Assembly (NCBI RefSeq): GCF_001523745.2
Contig: NZ_CP013386.1
Location: forward strand, 3,658,001-3,722,000
From: Burkholderia mayonis
Lineage (GTDB): Bacteria > Pseudomonadota > Gammaproteobacteria > Burkholderiales > Burkholderiaceae
Reading direction: 5' to 3'
Length of the DNA: 64,000 bases
The notes under the pieces were generated by a model. It ran no database searches, was not told where the DNA came from, and saw nothing but the letters and a program-made list of their open reading frames with translations. The position numbers were made by a program, and so were the translations under genes. This document shows positions 19,782-29,184 of this stretch, piece after piece (position 1 is the stretch's first letter; each line of letters begins with the position of its first letter).

Positions 19782-20434
19782 GTCTGCAGATCCTGCTCGT
19801 CGACGACCACGCGATCGTCCGCCAAGGCATCCGTCAACTGCTGATCGACCGCGGCATCGCACGCGAGGTGATGGAAGCCGAGTGCGGCAGCGAGGCGCTC
19901 GCGATCACCGACAGGAGCGCGTTCGACGTGATCCTCCTCGACATCTCGTTGCCCGACATGAACGGGATCGAGGTGCTCAAGCGCCTGAAGCGCAAGCTGC
20001 CGCGCATGCCGGTGCTGATGTTCTCGATGTACCGCGAAGATCAATTCGCCGTGCGTGCGCTGAAAGCGGGCGCGGCCGGCTATCTGTCGAAGACCGTCAA
20101 CGCCGCGCAAATGGTGTCGGCGATCAGCCAGGTCGCCGCCGGCCGCAAGTATGTGAGCCCGGCGATGGCCGAGGCGCTCGCCGAATATGTGTCGTTCGAG
20201 AACGAGCCGCTGCCGCATGAGAAGCTGTCCGACCGCGAGTACCAGACGCTTTGCATGATCGCGTCGGGCAAGCGGCTCACCGACATCGCGCACGCGCTGT
20301 CGCTGTCGGTGAAGACGGTCAGCGTCTACCGCACCCGCCTCCTCGAGAAGATGAAGCTGTCGAACAACGCGGAGCTGACGTTCTACGTGATGAGCAACCG
20401 GCTCGTCGACATGAACCCGGCAATCGGCGCGTAG
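19778..20434 (+). CDS. LuxR/NarL-family response regulator
   Basis: A 218-residue two-domain regulator. The receiver domain has the acidic pair DD (9-10), phosphoacceptor Asp55 in ILLDISLPDMNG, and the conserved Lys in GYLSKTVN. The C-terminal LuxR-type helix-turn-helix runs from about residue 148 (LSDREYQTLCMIASGKRLTD) to VKTVSVYRTRLLEKMKL. It overlaps the kinase gene by four bases and has AAGGAGG just upstream, so it is the cognate partner. Targets are unknown; the GTTACA boxes upstream of the kinase are candidates. Confidence 0.93.
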   Translation: MSLQILLVDDHAIVRQGIRQLLIDRGIAREVMEAECGSEALAITDRSAFDVILLDISLPDMNGIEVLKRLKRKLPRMPVLMFSMYREDQFAVRALKAGAAGYLSKTVNAAQMVSAISQVAAGRKYVSPAMAEALAEYVSFENEPLPHEKLSDREYQTLCMIASGKRLTDIAHALSLSVKTVSVYRTRLLEKMKLSNNAELTFYVMSNRLVDMNPAIGA

Positions 20435-20640
20435 CGCGGCGCGCGTTCCCCGCGCGGCCGACGCCTCCCGCGACGCGGCGCAGCGCCGCGCCGCGCGCAA
20501 GCGGTTGTTTTCATTGGACGATTTTTTTGCGGCTCGCGTCGCAATTGCGCATCGTCCGGCACGGGCAAGCGCGCCACATCCGCTAAAATGGCGGATTTTC
20601 CACTTTCCGGTGCGCCTCGCGTTTCCGGCAATTCTTCGCA

Positions 20641-22044
20641 ATGTCTCTTTTCCGCAAGAAAAACGTCGACCGCATGATCGCCGGCGCGCACGCGGCCGGC
20701 CTCAAGAAGGCGCTCGGCGCGGTCGACCTCACCTTTCTCGGCATCGGCGCGATCATCGGCACCGGCATCTTCGTGCTGACCGGCACGGGCGCCGTGCAGG
20801 CCGGCCCCGCGCTGATGCTGGCGTTCGTGGTCGCGGCGATCGCGTGCGGCCTCGCCGCGCTGTCGTATGCCGAATTCGCATCGACGATCCCCGTCGCCGG
20901 CTCGATCTACACGTATTCATATGCGACGCTCGGCGAGCTCGTCGCGTGGATCATCGGCTGGGATCTGATGCTCGAGTATGGGCTCGCGGCGTCCGCGGTG
21001 TCGGTCGGCTGGTCCGGCTACCTGCAGTCGCTGCTGCAGGGCTTCGGCGTGTCTCTGCCCGCGGCGCTCACCGCCGCGCCGGGCGCGCTGCCGGGCGTCG
21101 TCACCTACTTCAACCTGCCCGCGTTCCTCGTGATGATCATCATCACGACGCTGCTGTCGATCGGCATCCGCGAATCGACGCGCGTAAACAACATCATGGT
21201 GTTCATCAAGGTCGCGGTCGTGCTGCTCGTGATCGCGGTCGGCGTCTTCCACGTGACGCCCGCGAACTGGAAGCCGTTCATGCCGCACGGCTGGAACGGC
21301 GTGTTCGGCGCGGCGGCCGTGATGTTCTTCGCGTTCATCGGCTTCGACGCGGTGTCGTCGGCGGCCGAGGAAGTGAAGAATCCGAAGCGCGATCTGCCGA
21401 TCGGCATCATCGCGTCGCTCGGCGTGTGCGCGTTCCTGTACGTCGCGGTCGCGGCTATCGCGACGGGCATCGTGCCGTGGGCGCAGTACGCGAACGTCTC
21501 GCATCCGATCTCGTACGCGCTGCAAATCGCGGGCGAGAAGTGGGTCGCGGGCTTCATCGACCTCGGCGCCGTCGTCGGCATGCTGACCGTGATTCTCGTG
21601 ATGAGCTACGGCCAGACCCGGATCATCTTCGCGATGTCGCGCGACGGCCTGCTGCCCGCCGCGCTGTCGCGCGTGCATCCGCGCTTCGCGACGCCGTTCC
21701 TGACGACCTGGCTCGTCGGCCTGTTCTTCGGCTTGATCGCCGCGCTGATTCCGCTCAACGTGCTCGCCGAGTTGATCAACATCGGCACGCTCGCCGCGTT
21801 CTCGATGGTGTCGATCGCGGTGCTCGTGCTGCGCCGCACGCACCCGGATCTGCCGCGCGCGTTCCGCTGCCCGGGCGTGCCGGTGGTGCCGATCCTCGCG
21901 GTCGCCGCTTGCCTGTTCCTGATGCTGAACCTGCAGCCCGTCACGTGGATCGCGTTCGGGACGTGGCTCGTGATCGGCCTCGTCGTGTACTTCGCGTACT
22001 CGCGCCGTCATTCGAAGCTCGCGCACGGCGCCGAGCAGCACTGA
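20641..22044 (+). CDS. APC-family amino acid permease (CAT/YfnA type)
   Basis: A 467-residue inner-membrane transporter with about 12 hydrophobic segments. The N-terminal FLGIGAIIGTGIFVLTGTGA is the classic APC-superfamily substrate-binding glycine motif, and GFDAVSSAAEEVKNPKRDLP is the conserved loop of the cationic amino acid transporter subfamily. A TAAAAT at 20584-20589 is a plausible -10. Followed by its own terminator. Exact amino acid not deducible. Confidence 0.92.
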   Translation: MSLFRKKNVDRMIAGAHAAGLKKALGAVDLTFLGIGAIIGTGIFVLTGTGAVQAGPALMLAFVVAAIACGLAALSYAEFASTIPVAGSIYTYSYATLGELVAWIIGWDLMLEYGLAASAVSVGWSGYLQSLLQGFGVSLPAALTAAPGALPGVVTYFNLPAFLVMIIITTLLSIGIRESTRVNNIMVFIKVAVVLLVIAVGVFHVTPANWKPFMPHGWNGVFGAAAVMFFAFIGFDAVSSAAEEVKNPKRDLPIGIIASLGVCAFLYVAVAAIATGIVPWAQYANVSHPISYALQIAGEKWVAGFIDLGAVVGMLTVILVMSYGQTRIIFAMSRDGLLPAALSRVHPRFATPFLTTWLVGLFFGLIAALIPLNVLAELINIGTLAAFSMVSIAVLVLRRTHPDLPRAFRCPGVPVVPILAVAACLFLMLNLQPVTWIAFGTWLVIGLVVYFAYSRRHSKLAHGAEQH

Positions 22045-22110
22045 CGCGTTTCTTCCCGCGTATCGCGCGCAGCGGGCCTGCTCGAGCGGCTCGCCGGCGC
22101 GTGCAATAGG

Positions 22111-22139
22111 CGCTCCCGACTTCCGGGAGCGTTTTTTTT
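22111..22139 (+). terminator. Intrinsic terminator after the amino acid permease
   Basis: CGCTCCCG and CGGGAGCG arms with a four-base loop, then eight T. It lies about 65 bases after the permease stop. Confidence 0.92.
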
Positions 22140-22239
22140 GCGCGCGCGGCCGCTCCTGCGCGCTTTCACCGGACGCGCCATAATCGCGCCATCGAGCGGC
22201 CGGGTCTCCCGCCGGCCGGGACGTCGCAAGGATCGGATC

Positions 22240-23265
22240 ATGGAAAGCATGGATCTCGAAGTGCTGAGGACGGGCGCGCGCTGGCTCGGCGACGGCCGCC
22301 GCGCGCTGCTCGTGACGGTCGTGCGGACCTGGGGTTCGTCGCCGCGGCCGGAGGGCGCGATGCTCGCGGTGCGCGACGACGGGCTCGTCGTCGGCTCGGT
22401 GTCGGGCGGCTGCATCGAGGACGATCTGATCGCACGCGTGCAGGCGTCGGGCGTCGCGAGCTGGGCGCGGCCCGAAGCGGTCAAGTACGGCGTGACGGCC
22501 GAAGAAGCGCATCGCTTCGGCCTGCCGTGCGGCGGCACGATCGAGCTCGTGCTCGAACCGCTCGCGCCGAAAAGCGGCATCGCGGCGCTGTGCGACGCGC
22601 TCGAACGCGGCCGGCTCGTCACGCGCACGCTCGATCTCGCGACGGGCGAAGCGGCGCTCGCGCCCGCGATCGCGACCGACGGGCTGTCCTTCGACGGCGC
22701 GCGCCTCGTGACGATTCACGGGCCGCGCTACCGGATGCTCGTGATCGGCGCGGGGCAGTTGTCGCGCTATCTGTGCCAGATCGCGGTCGGGCTCGACTAT
22801 CAGGTGACGGTCTGCGATCCGCGCGAAGCGTACACGGACGCGTGGGACGTGCCGGGCACGCGGCTCGTGCGGACGATGCCCGACGATACCGTGCTCGACA
22901 TGCAGCTCGATCGCCGCTCGGCGGTGATCGCGTTGACGCATGATCCGAAGCTCGACGATCTCGCGCTGATGGAAGCGCTGAAGACGCCGGCGTTCTACGT
23001 CGGCGCGCTCGGCTCGCGGCGCAACAGCCAGGCGCGGCGCGAGCGGCTGCGCGAGTTCGATCTGGGCGCGGCGGCGCTTGCGCGGCTGCATGGCCCGGCG
23101 GGCATCTACATCGGCAGCCGCACGCCGCCGGAGATCGCGGTGTCGATCCTCGCCGAGGTGACGGCGGCGAAGAACGGCGTGTCGCTGCCGACGATCCTGC
23201 AGGTCGAAGGGGCGAAAGCGGCGCGGGAGGTCGCGGCGGGCGGCGGCGCGGTCTGCGGGATTTAA
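22240..23265 (+). CDS. XdhC/CoxI family protein
   Basis: A 341-residue protein of the XdhC family, whose members insert or sulfurate the molybdenum cofactor of xanthine dehydrogenase-like enzymes. The N-terminal XdhC_CoxI signature is GSSPRPEGAMLAV and GSVSGGCIEDDL; the C-terminal Rossmann domain starts MLVIGAGQLSRYLCQIA. The C-terminus ends GGGAVCGI, a cysteine-containing tail. The start at 22240 follows AAGGA; the frame upstream of it is not coding. No molybdenum enzyme gene is adjacent here, so its client lies elsewhere. Confidence 0.88.
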   Translation: MESMDLEVLRTGARWLGDGRRALLVTVVRTWGSSPRPEGAMLAVRDDGLVVGSVSGGCIEDDLIARVQASGVASWARPEAVKYGVTAEEAHRFGLPCGGTIELVLEPLAPKSGIAALCDALERGRLVTRTLDLATGEAALAPAIATDGLSFDGARLVTIHGPRYRMLVIGAGQLSRYLCQIAVGLDYQVTVCDPREAYTDAWDVPGTRLVRTMPDDTVLDMQLDRRSAVIALTHDPKLDDLALMEALKTPAFYVGALGSRRNSQARRERLREFDLGAAALARLHGPAGIYIGSRTPPEIAVSILAEVTAAKNGVSLPTILQVEGAKAAREVAAGGGAVCGI

Positions 23266-23303
23266 CGCGGCGGCGGCGCGCATCGATCACCGGTTGGCGT
23301 CGG

Positions 23304-23355
23304 CGGTTGGGCGGTTGGGCGGTTGGGCGGTCGGCGGTCGGCGGTTGACGGTTGG
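23304..23355. repeat. Short tandem repeat of GCGGTTGG and GCGGTCG units
   Basis: Three GCGGTTGG-like 8-mers are followed by two GCGGTCG 7-mers and degenerate copies. It lies in the gap between the xdhC-like gene and the lacI stop. Short repeats of this kind often vary in copy number between strains. Confidence 0.7.
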
Positions 23356-23439
23356 CATTCGACAGTCGCTAATCGCAAATCGACGCTCATCATTCAGCGC
23401 TGCAGCCAAGCCACACGGCTCTCGCCACCACCACGATAC

Positions 23440-24498
23440 TCAGCGATCGCGCATCCCACCATGCGCGGACCGCGCGCGCCCCGTCGTCCCGCGCACGAGC
23501 AATCTCGGCGCGGAAGTCGTCCGCGCGCGCGCCGCTGCCAGTAGCGCCTCGTCGACGCCCCCTCCCGTCTCGCGCAACGCGTTGAGCAGTTCGACCGCCA
23601 GATCCGCCGCCTCGTCGATCGGAATCGCGACGGTCGTGAGCGCCGGCCGCACGTCGTTCGCCAGATGAATGTTCGTGATCCCGACGATCGACAGATCGTC
23701 CGGCACCTGCCTGCCGCGCTCGGCCGCCGTGTGCATCGCGCCGATCGCCGGCAGATCGTTCGTCGCGAAAAGCGCGGTCAGGTGCGGCTTCGCGTCGAGC
23801 AGCCGGCGCGCTGCGCGCGCGCCGCCGTCGATCGTGTCCGGCTCGCACGCGACAGCCGCGACATCGAGACCGTGCTCGCGCATCGTGTCGACGAAGCCGT
23901 CGAATCGCGCCGCGTGCACGCCCGTCTCCGAACGGCCGCCGACGATCACGCCGACGTCGCGATGCCCGAGCGCGATCAGGTGCTGCGCCGCGAGCCGCCC
24001 CGCCAGCCGGAAATCGACCGCGACGCACGGCAGCGTGTCGGGCAGCGCGTCCGGGCGCTCCCACATGCACAGCACGACGGGCACGCCGCGCCGCTGCACG
24101 TCGAGCAGGTCGGGCAGATGCAGGTTCGCGTTCGTCACGAGAATGCCTTCGGAAATCGTCCCCGCGATCTGGTCGAGATACGCGCGTCCTTCGGACGGGT
24201 TGTCGTTCGTATTGCAAACGATCAGGAACTGCCCGTTGCGCCGCACCGCCTTTTCGACCGCCAGTGCGAACTCCGGGTAGAACGGGTTTGCGATGCTCGA
24301 CACCATCAGCGCGACCGTCGGCGCGCGCCCTTCGGCGAGCGCGCGGGCGGCAAGGTGCGGCCGATAGCCGAGCGCGCGCACCGCGTCCAGCACGCGCGCG
24401 CGCGTATCGGCGCCGACGCGCCCGCGGTTGCGCAGCACGTTCGATACGGTCGCCGCGGTCACGCCCGCACGCTGCGCGACCTCATTCAACGTCGCCAT
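23440..24498 (-). CDS. LacI-family transcriptional regulator of the galactoside operon
   Basis: A 352-residue repressor. The N-terminal helix-turn-helix is TLNEVAQRAGVTAATVSNVL (residues 3-22), with the hinge region YRPHLAARAL and a periplasmic-binding-protein-like effector domain (SSIANPFYPEF, FATNDLPAIGAM). The start MATLNEV at 24498 is preferred over an ATG four codons upstream. It is divergent from the ABC/beta-galactosidase operon, and a perfect palindrome typical of LacI operators lies between them, so it most likely represses that operon until a galactoside or its product binds. Confidence 0.92.
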   Translation of the reverse strand: MATLNEVAQRAGVTAATVSNVLRNRGRVGADTRARVLDAVRALGYRPHLAARALAEGRAPTVALMVSSIANPFYPEFALAVEKAVRRNGQFLIVCNTNDNPSEGRAYLDQIAGTISEGILVTNANLHLPDLLDVQRRGVPVVLCMWERPDALPDTLPCVAVDFRLAGRLAAQHLIALGHRDVGVIVGGRSETGVHAARFDGFVDTMREHGLDVAAVACEPDTIDGGARAARRLLDAKPHLTALFATNDLPAIGAMHTAAERGRQVPDDLSIVGITNIHLANDVRPALTTVAIPIDEAADLAVELLNALRETGGGVDEALLAAARARTTSAPRLLVRGTTGRARSAHGGMRDR

Positions 24499-24625
24499 CT
24501 CGTCTCTCACTATCTGAGCCGGTTATTCAATATTTGATTCGCAAATTTTTCTGGCGCACCATCGTCGCACATCGAGTCGCCGAAACACGGGCGCGGCGCA
24601 TCCGCGATCGCAGGCGGTCATTTTT

Positions 24626-24653
24626 TTGAGCCCGATGATTAAGCGCTTAATCT
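24626..24653 (+). promoter_or_regulatory. Promoter with overlapping LacI-type operator
   Basis: GATTAAGCGCTTAATC (24637-24652) is a perfect 16-bp palindrome with the central CG step common to LacI-family operators. It sits within a plausible sigma-70 promoter: -35 TTGAGC (24626-24631), 16-base spacer, -10 TAATCT (24648-24653). The repressor would then block polymerase directly. The site is 34 bases before the ABC ATPase gene and divergent from lacI. Confidence 0.72.
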
Positions 24654-24685
24654 TACGCGGCGCATTAGAACATGGAGTGGAGACG

Positions 24686-25825
24686 ATGGCGAGCATTTCA
24701 TTGAGGCGCGTGCAGAAAGCCTATGGAGACGGCGCGCCGGTCATCCGCGACGTCGATCTGGAGATCGGCGCGCACGAATTCTGCGTGTTCCTCGGGCCGT
24801 CCGGCTGCGGCAAGTCGACCTTGCTGCGGATGATCGCCGGACTCGAGGATCTGAGCGACGGCGAGCTGCTGATCGACGGACGGCGCGTCGACGACGTTCC
24901 CGCCGCCGAGCGCGGCGTCGCGATGGTGTTCCAGAGCTACGCGCTGTTTCCGCACATGACGGTCTACGAAAACATGGCGTTCGGCCTGAAGCTCGCGCGC
25001 ACGCCGAAGCCGGAGATCGACCGGAAAGTGCGCGACGCGGCGCGCATCCTGCAACTCGACGCGCTGCTCGACCGCAAGCCGAAGGCGCTGTCGGGCGGCC
25101 AGCGGCAGCGCGTCGCGATCGGCCGCGCGATCGTGCGCGAGCCGGGCGTGTTTCTGTTCGATGAACCGCTGTCGAATCTCGACGCGACGCTGCGCGGGCA
25201 GACCCGCATCGAGATCGCCCGCCTGCACCGGCAGTTCGCGAACGCGAGCGTCGTCTACGTGACGCACGATCAGACCGAAGCGATGACGCTCGCGGACAAG
25301 ATCGTGCTGCTGCACGCGGGCGCCGACGCCGCGCGCGACGGCAGCATCGCGCAGATCGGCACGCCGCTCGAGCTCTATCACCATCCGAACAGCCGGTTCG
25401 TGGCGGGCTTCATCGGCTCGCCGCGGATGAATTTCCTGCCGGCCGTCGTCGCCGCGCGCGACGTAAATCGCACGACCGTCACGCTCGCCTCCGGCGAAGC
25501 GCTGACGCTGCCGCGCGACGGCACGGCGCTGCAGGCCGGCGACGAAGTGACGCTCGGCATCCGCCCCGAGCATCTCGCGCTCGCCAGCGAGCCAACGCCC
25601 GCGACGCTCGCGCGCGACGTCGCGCTCGTCGAACATCTCGGCGAGCTGAGCTACGTGCATCTCGACGAGCCGGGCGGCGCGCCGCTCGTCGCGAAAGTGC
25701 CGGGCGACGCGCGGCTGCGCGCGGGCGATCGCGTGCGGCTGCACGCGCCCGCCGCCGCCTGCCATCTGTTCACCGCAGACGGCCGCGCGGTGCCCGCGTG
25801 CGCCGTCGTTCACCACTACGCATAA
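24686..25825 (+). CDS. Sugar ABC transporter ATPase (MsmX/UgpC/MalK type)
   Basis: A 379-residue carbohydrate-importer ATPase. Walker A GPSGCGKST, Q-loop VFQSYALFPHMTV, signature LSGGQRQRVAIGRAI, Walker B VFLFDEPLSNLDA and the H-loop VTHDQTEAMTL are intact. The C-terminal TOBE domain contains LGIRPEHLAL. The ATG at 24686 has GGAGTGGAG upstream; the frame back to 24626 crosses the promoter and is not used. First gene of the galactoside operon and an unusual position, since the ATPase is more often last. Confidence 0.94.
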   Translation: MASISLRRVQKAYGDGAPVIRDVDLEIGAHEFCVFLGPSGCGKSTLLRMIAGLEDLSDGELLIDGRRVDDVPAAERGVAMVFQSYALFPHMTVYENMAFGLKLARTPKPEIDRKVRDAARILQLDALLDRKPKALSGGQRQRVAIGRAIVREPGVFLFDEPLSNLDATLRGQTRIEIARLHRQFANASVVYVTHDQTEAMTLADKIVLLHAGADAARDGSIAQIGTPLELYHHPNSRFVAGFIGSPRMNFLPAVVAARDVNRTTVTLASGEALTLPRDGTALQAGDEVTLGIRPEHLALASEPTPATLARDVALVEHLGELSYVHLDEPGGAPLVAKVPGDARLRAGDRVRLHAPAAACHLFTADGRAVPACAVVHHYA

Positions 25826-25834
25826 GGACTCGGC

Positions 25835-27817
25835 ATGCGCATCGGCGTTTGTTACTACCCGGAACACTGGCCCGAATCGATGTGGGCGGAAGACGCCCGC
25901 CGGATGAAGACGCTCGGCATCGAGCAGGTGCGGATCGGCGAATTCGCATGGAGCCGCATCGAGCCGTCGCCGGGCGAATTCGACTGGGGCTGGCTCGATC
26001 GCGCGATCGACGTGCTCGGCGCGGCGGGACTCGACGTCGTGATGTGCACGCCGACCGCGACGCCGCCGAAATGGCTGATCGACCGCCATCCCGACATCCT
26101 CGCGACCGGCGCCGACGGCCGGCCGCGCACGTTCGGCTCGCGCCGCCACTACGATTTCTCGTCGCCGGCGTACTACGACGCGTCGCAGCGGATCTGCACG
26201 GCGGTCGCCGAGCGCTACGGCCGGCATCCGGCCGTGCGCTACTGGCAGACCGACAACGAGATGGGCTGCCACCACACGGTCGTCAGCTACTCGCCCGCCG
26301 CGCTGGCGCGCTTTCGCAACTGGCTGAAGGCGCGCTACGGGACGATCGACGCGCTGAACCGCGCATGGGGCACGGTGTTCTGGAGCATGGAGTACCGGCG
26401 CTTCGACGAGATCGACGCGCCGATCGGCACCGTGACCGAAGCGCATCCGTCGCATCGCCTCGACTATCGCCGCTTCGCGTCTGACGAGCTCGCGCGCTAT
26501 CACCGGATGCAGGTCGACGCGATCCGCGCGCATTCGCCCGGCCGCGGCGTCACGCACAACTTCATGCAGCTCTTCACCGAGTTCGATCACTACGAGGTCG
26601 CGCGCGATCTCGATTTCGCCGCATGGGACAGCTACCCGCTCGGCGCGCTCGAAGAGCAATGGTTCGCGCCGGAGCTGAAGGCGCGCTGGCTGCGCACGGG
26701 CCATCCGGATTTCGCATCGTTCAATCACGACGTCTATCGCGGGATGTCGAAGCAACCGTTCTGGGTAATGGAGCAGCAGCCGGGCCCCGTCAACTGGGCG
26801 CAATGGAATCCGGCGCCGCTGCCCGGCATGGTGCGGCTGTGGAGCTGGGAGGCGTTCGCGCACGGCGCAGGCTGCGTGTCGTATTTCCGCTGGCGGCAGG
26901 CCCCGTTCGCGCAGGAGCAGATGCACGCCGGGCTGAACACGCCGGACAACGCGCTCGACGTGGGCGGCCATGAAGCCGCGCGCGTCGCGCGGGAAATCGC
27001 CGCGCTGCGCGACGCCGCCGGCGCCGGCGCCGATGCCAAGGTTCGCGCGCAGGTCGCGCTGATCTACGACTACGAAGCGACGTGGCTGTTCGGCGTGCAT
27101 CCGCAAGGCGCGGATTTCCACTATCCGCGCTTCGCGTTCGAGTACTACTCGGCGCTGCGCGCGCTCGGCTTCGACGTCGACGTCATTCCGGCCGGCGCGC
27201 CGCTCGACGGCTACCGGCTGATCGTCGTGCCGCCGCTGCCCGTCGTGCCGGACGGTTTCGCCGCTCGGCTCGCGGCGTCGAACGCGCATGTCGTGCTCGG
27301 GCCGCGCAGCGGCTCGAAGACACGCGATCTGCAAATCCCGCCGACGCTGCCGCCCGGCCCGCTCGCATCGATCGTGCCGATCCGCGTGTGGCGCGTCGAG
27401 TCGCTGCGGCCGAACGTCGTCGAGCGCGTCGACGGCGCGTTGCGCGACGGCACGGCGTTTTCGGGCTTCGCGCGTCACTGGCGCGATCTCGTCGAGCTGC
27501 GCGACGGCGCGCACGGCGACGTGCGCGCGCGCTTCGCTGACGGCCATCCGGCATGCATCGCGCACGGCCGGCTGCATTACTGGGCAGCCCTCTTCGACGA
27601 AGGCACGACCGAGCAGCTCTTCGCCGACGTTGCCGCCGAAGCGGGACTCGCGCCCGCGCCGCTCGGCGACAGCGTCCGCGTGAGCCGCCGCGGCGGACTC
27701 ACGTACGTCTTCAACTACGGCGACGCGCCGCACACGATCGACGCGGTCCCGCCGTCGGCGTTCGTGCTCGGCGACGCGCAGGTCGAGCCGCGCGGCGTCG
27801 CGGCCTATCGCGGCTGA
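25835..27817 (+). CDS. Beta-galactosidase, glycoside hydrolase family 42
   Basis: A 660-residue GH42 enzyme cleaving terminal beta-galactosyl residues. The start [12 protein letters not shown] and [15 protein letters not shown] are family hallmarks. The acid/base is Glu142 in QTDNEMG and the nucleophile Glu313 in [10 protein letters not shown], nearly the same positions as in the Thermus GH42 enzyme (141 and 312). A trimerisation domain and a small C-terminal beta domain follow. No signal peptide, so hydrolysis is cytoplasmic after import by the flanking ABC transporter. Ten bases after the ATPase gene. Galacto-oligosaccharides from plant galactan or arabinogalactan are the likely substrates. 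Confidence 0.95.
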   Translation: MRIGVCYYPEHWPESMWAEDARRMKTLGIEQVRIGEFAWSRIEPSPGEFDWGWLDRAIDVLGAAGLDVVMCTPTATPPKWLIDRHPDILATGADGRPRTFGSRRHYDFSSPAYYDASQRICTAVAERYGRHPAVRYWQTDNEMGCHHTVVSYSPAALARFRNWLKARYGTIDALNRAWGTVFWSMEYRRFDEIDAPIGTVTEAHPSHRLDYRRFASDELARYHRMQVDAIRAHSPGRGVTHNFMQLFTEFDHYEVARDLDFAAWDSYPLGALEEQWFAPELKARWLRTGHPDFASFNHDVYRGMSKQPFWVMEQQPGPVNWAQWNPAPLPGMVRLWSWEAFAHGAGCVSYFRWRQAPFAQEQMHAGLNTPDNALDVGGHEAARVAREIAALRDAAGAGADAKVRAQVALIYDYEATWLFGVHPQGADFHYPRFAFEYYSALRALGFDVDVIPAGAPLDGYRLIVVPPLPVVPDGFAARLAASNAHVVLGPRSGSKTRDLQIPPTLPPGPLASIVPIRVWRVESLRPNVVERVDGALRDGTAFSGFARHWRDLVELRDGAHGDVRARFADGHPACIAHGRLHYWAALFDEGTTEQLFADVAAEAGLAPAPLGDSVRVSRRGGLTYVFNYGDAPHTIDAVPPSAFVLGDAQVEPRGVAAYRG

Positions 27818-27878
27818 CGGCGTCGGCAGTACCGGCGCCGCGCGGCGTCGTCCATCCACACCAACATCGGAGACACAC

Positions 27879-29138
27879 ATGAACCATCGCCCCATCCGCT
27901 TCATTGCCGGGCTCGCGGCGACGGCCGCCGTCGCGGTCGCGTCGTTCGGCGCCGCGTCGCCCGCCGACGCCGGCACGCTCGCGATCAACATCGCGTTCAA
28001 GGGCGCGAGCCAGCGCGCGGTGTGGCAGTCGACGCTCGACGCGTTCCACAAGGCGCACCCGGACATCGACGTAAAGGCGACCTTCGTCGACGAAGAGGCA
28101 TACAAGGTCCAGTTGCCGGCGTGGCTCACGACAGTCGCGCCCGACGTCGTCAACTGGCACGCGGGCGAGCGGATGGCGTACTACGCGCGGCGCGGCCTGT
28201 TCGAAGACCTGAGCGCCGACTGGGCGAAGAACGGCTGGAACGCGATGTATGCGTCGACGCGCGACGCGTCGTCGTACAACGGCAAGCAGTACGCGGCGCC
28301 GACCGTCTACTACTCGTGGGGCCTCTTCTACCGGAAGGATCTGCTGCACAAGGTCGGCATCGCCGACGAGCCGAAGACCTGGGATCAATTCCTCGCCGCA
28401 TGCAAGAAGCTGAAGGCGGCGGGGATCACGCCGATCGCGATCGGCGGCCGCGATGCGTGGACGCTCGCCGGCTGGTTCGACTATCTCGACTTGCGGATCA
28501 ACGGCAACGCATTCCATCAGCGGCTAATGGCGGGCGACGTGCCGTACACCGACCCGCGCGTGAAAAAGGTGTACACGACGTGGAAGTCGCTGATCGACGC
28601 CGGCTACTTCGTCGACAACGCGCTGTCCTACGATCTCGACGGCGCGCAGCCGTTCCTGTTCCAGGGCAAGGCGGCGATGATGCTGATGGGCACGTTCATC
28701 GCGGCGGGCTTTCCGCAGAACGTGAAGCCGCAGATGGGCTACTTCCAGTTTCCGATCATCGATCCGTCGGTGCCGACCGCCGAGGACGGCCCGGTCGAAT
28801 CACTGCACATCCCGACGAAAGCAAAGAACAAGGCCGACGCGCGCACGTTCCTCGCGTTCGTCGAAACGCCGGAGATCGGCGCGAAGCTCGCGGAAGGGCT
28901 CGGTTCGCTGTCGGCGAACAGCAAGTCGCCGGAACCCGACGATCCGATCTCGCGCATCGGCTTCCGGATCCTCGCCGGCACGAAGGGCGGCGTCGCGCAG
29001 TTCTACGATCGCGACATGACGAAGGAAATGGCCGACGAGGGAATGAAGGGCATGCAGCAGTTCATGGCCAATCCCGCGCAGCTCGACGCCGTGCTCGCGC
29101 AGCTCGAACAGACCCGCAAGCGGATCTACAAGAAGTGA
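27879..29138 (+). CDS. Extracellular sugar-binding protein of the galactoside ABC importer
   Basis: A 419-residue family-1 solute-binding protein. Its signal peptide (MNHRPIRFIAGLAATAAVAV with cleavage near ADA|GTL) sends it to the periplasm. The mature part follows the sugar-binding pattern, e.g. WQSTLDAFHKAHPDIDVKAT, VTYYSW-like PTVYYSWGLFYRKDLL and LAGWFDYLDLRINGN. It lies 61 bases after the beta-galactosidase gene and just before the permeases. Confidence 0.93.
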   Translation: MNHRPIRFIAGLAATAAVAVASFGAASPADAGTLAINIAFKGASQRAVWQSTLDAFHKAHPDIDVKATFVDEEAYKVQLPAWLTTVAPDVVNWHAGERMAYYARRGLFEDLSADWAKNGWNAMYASTRDASSYNGKQYAAPTVYYSWGLFYRKDLLHKVGIADEPKTWDQFLAACKKLKAAGITPIAIGGRDAWTLAGWFDYLDLRINGNAFHQRLMAGDVPYTDPRVKKVYTTWKSLIDAGYFVDNALSYDLDGAQPFLFQGKAAMMLMGTFIAAGFPQNVKPQMGYFQFPIIDPSVPTAEDGPVESLHIPTKAKNKADARTFLAFVETPEIGAKLAEGLGSLSANSKSPEPDDPISRIGFRILAGTKGGVAQFYDRDMTKEMADEGMKGMQQFMANPAQLDAVLAQLEQTRKRIYKK

Positions 29139-29184
29139 TTCGGCGGCGGCCGTGCGCCGCCGCGTCCCGTTTCAGGAGTTCGCC

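Noticed and set aside
24698..28153. An 1151-codon open frame on the minus strand antisense to the ABC ATPase, beta-galactosidase and binding-protein genes
   Set aside because: Arginine/histidine-rich, no family resemblance, and it mirrors real plus-strand genes. It is a typical high-GC shadow frame. The same holds for 20917-23283 and 44356-46521 on minus.
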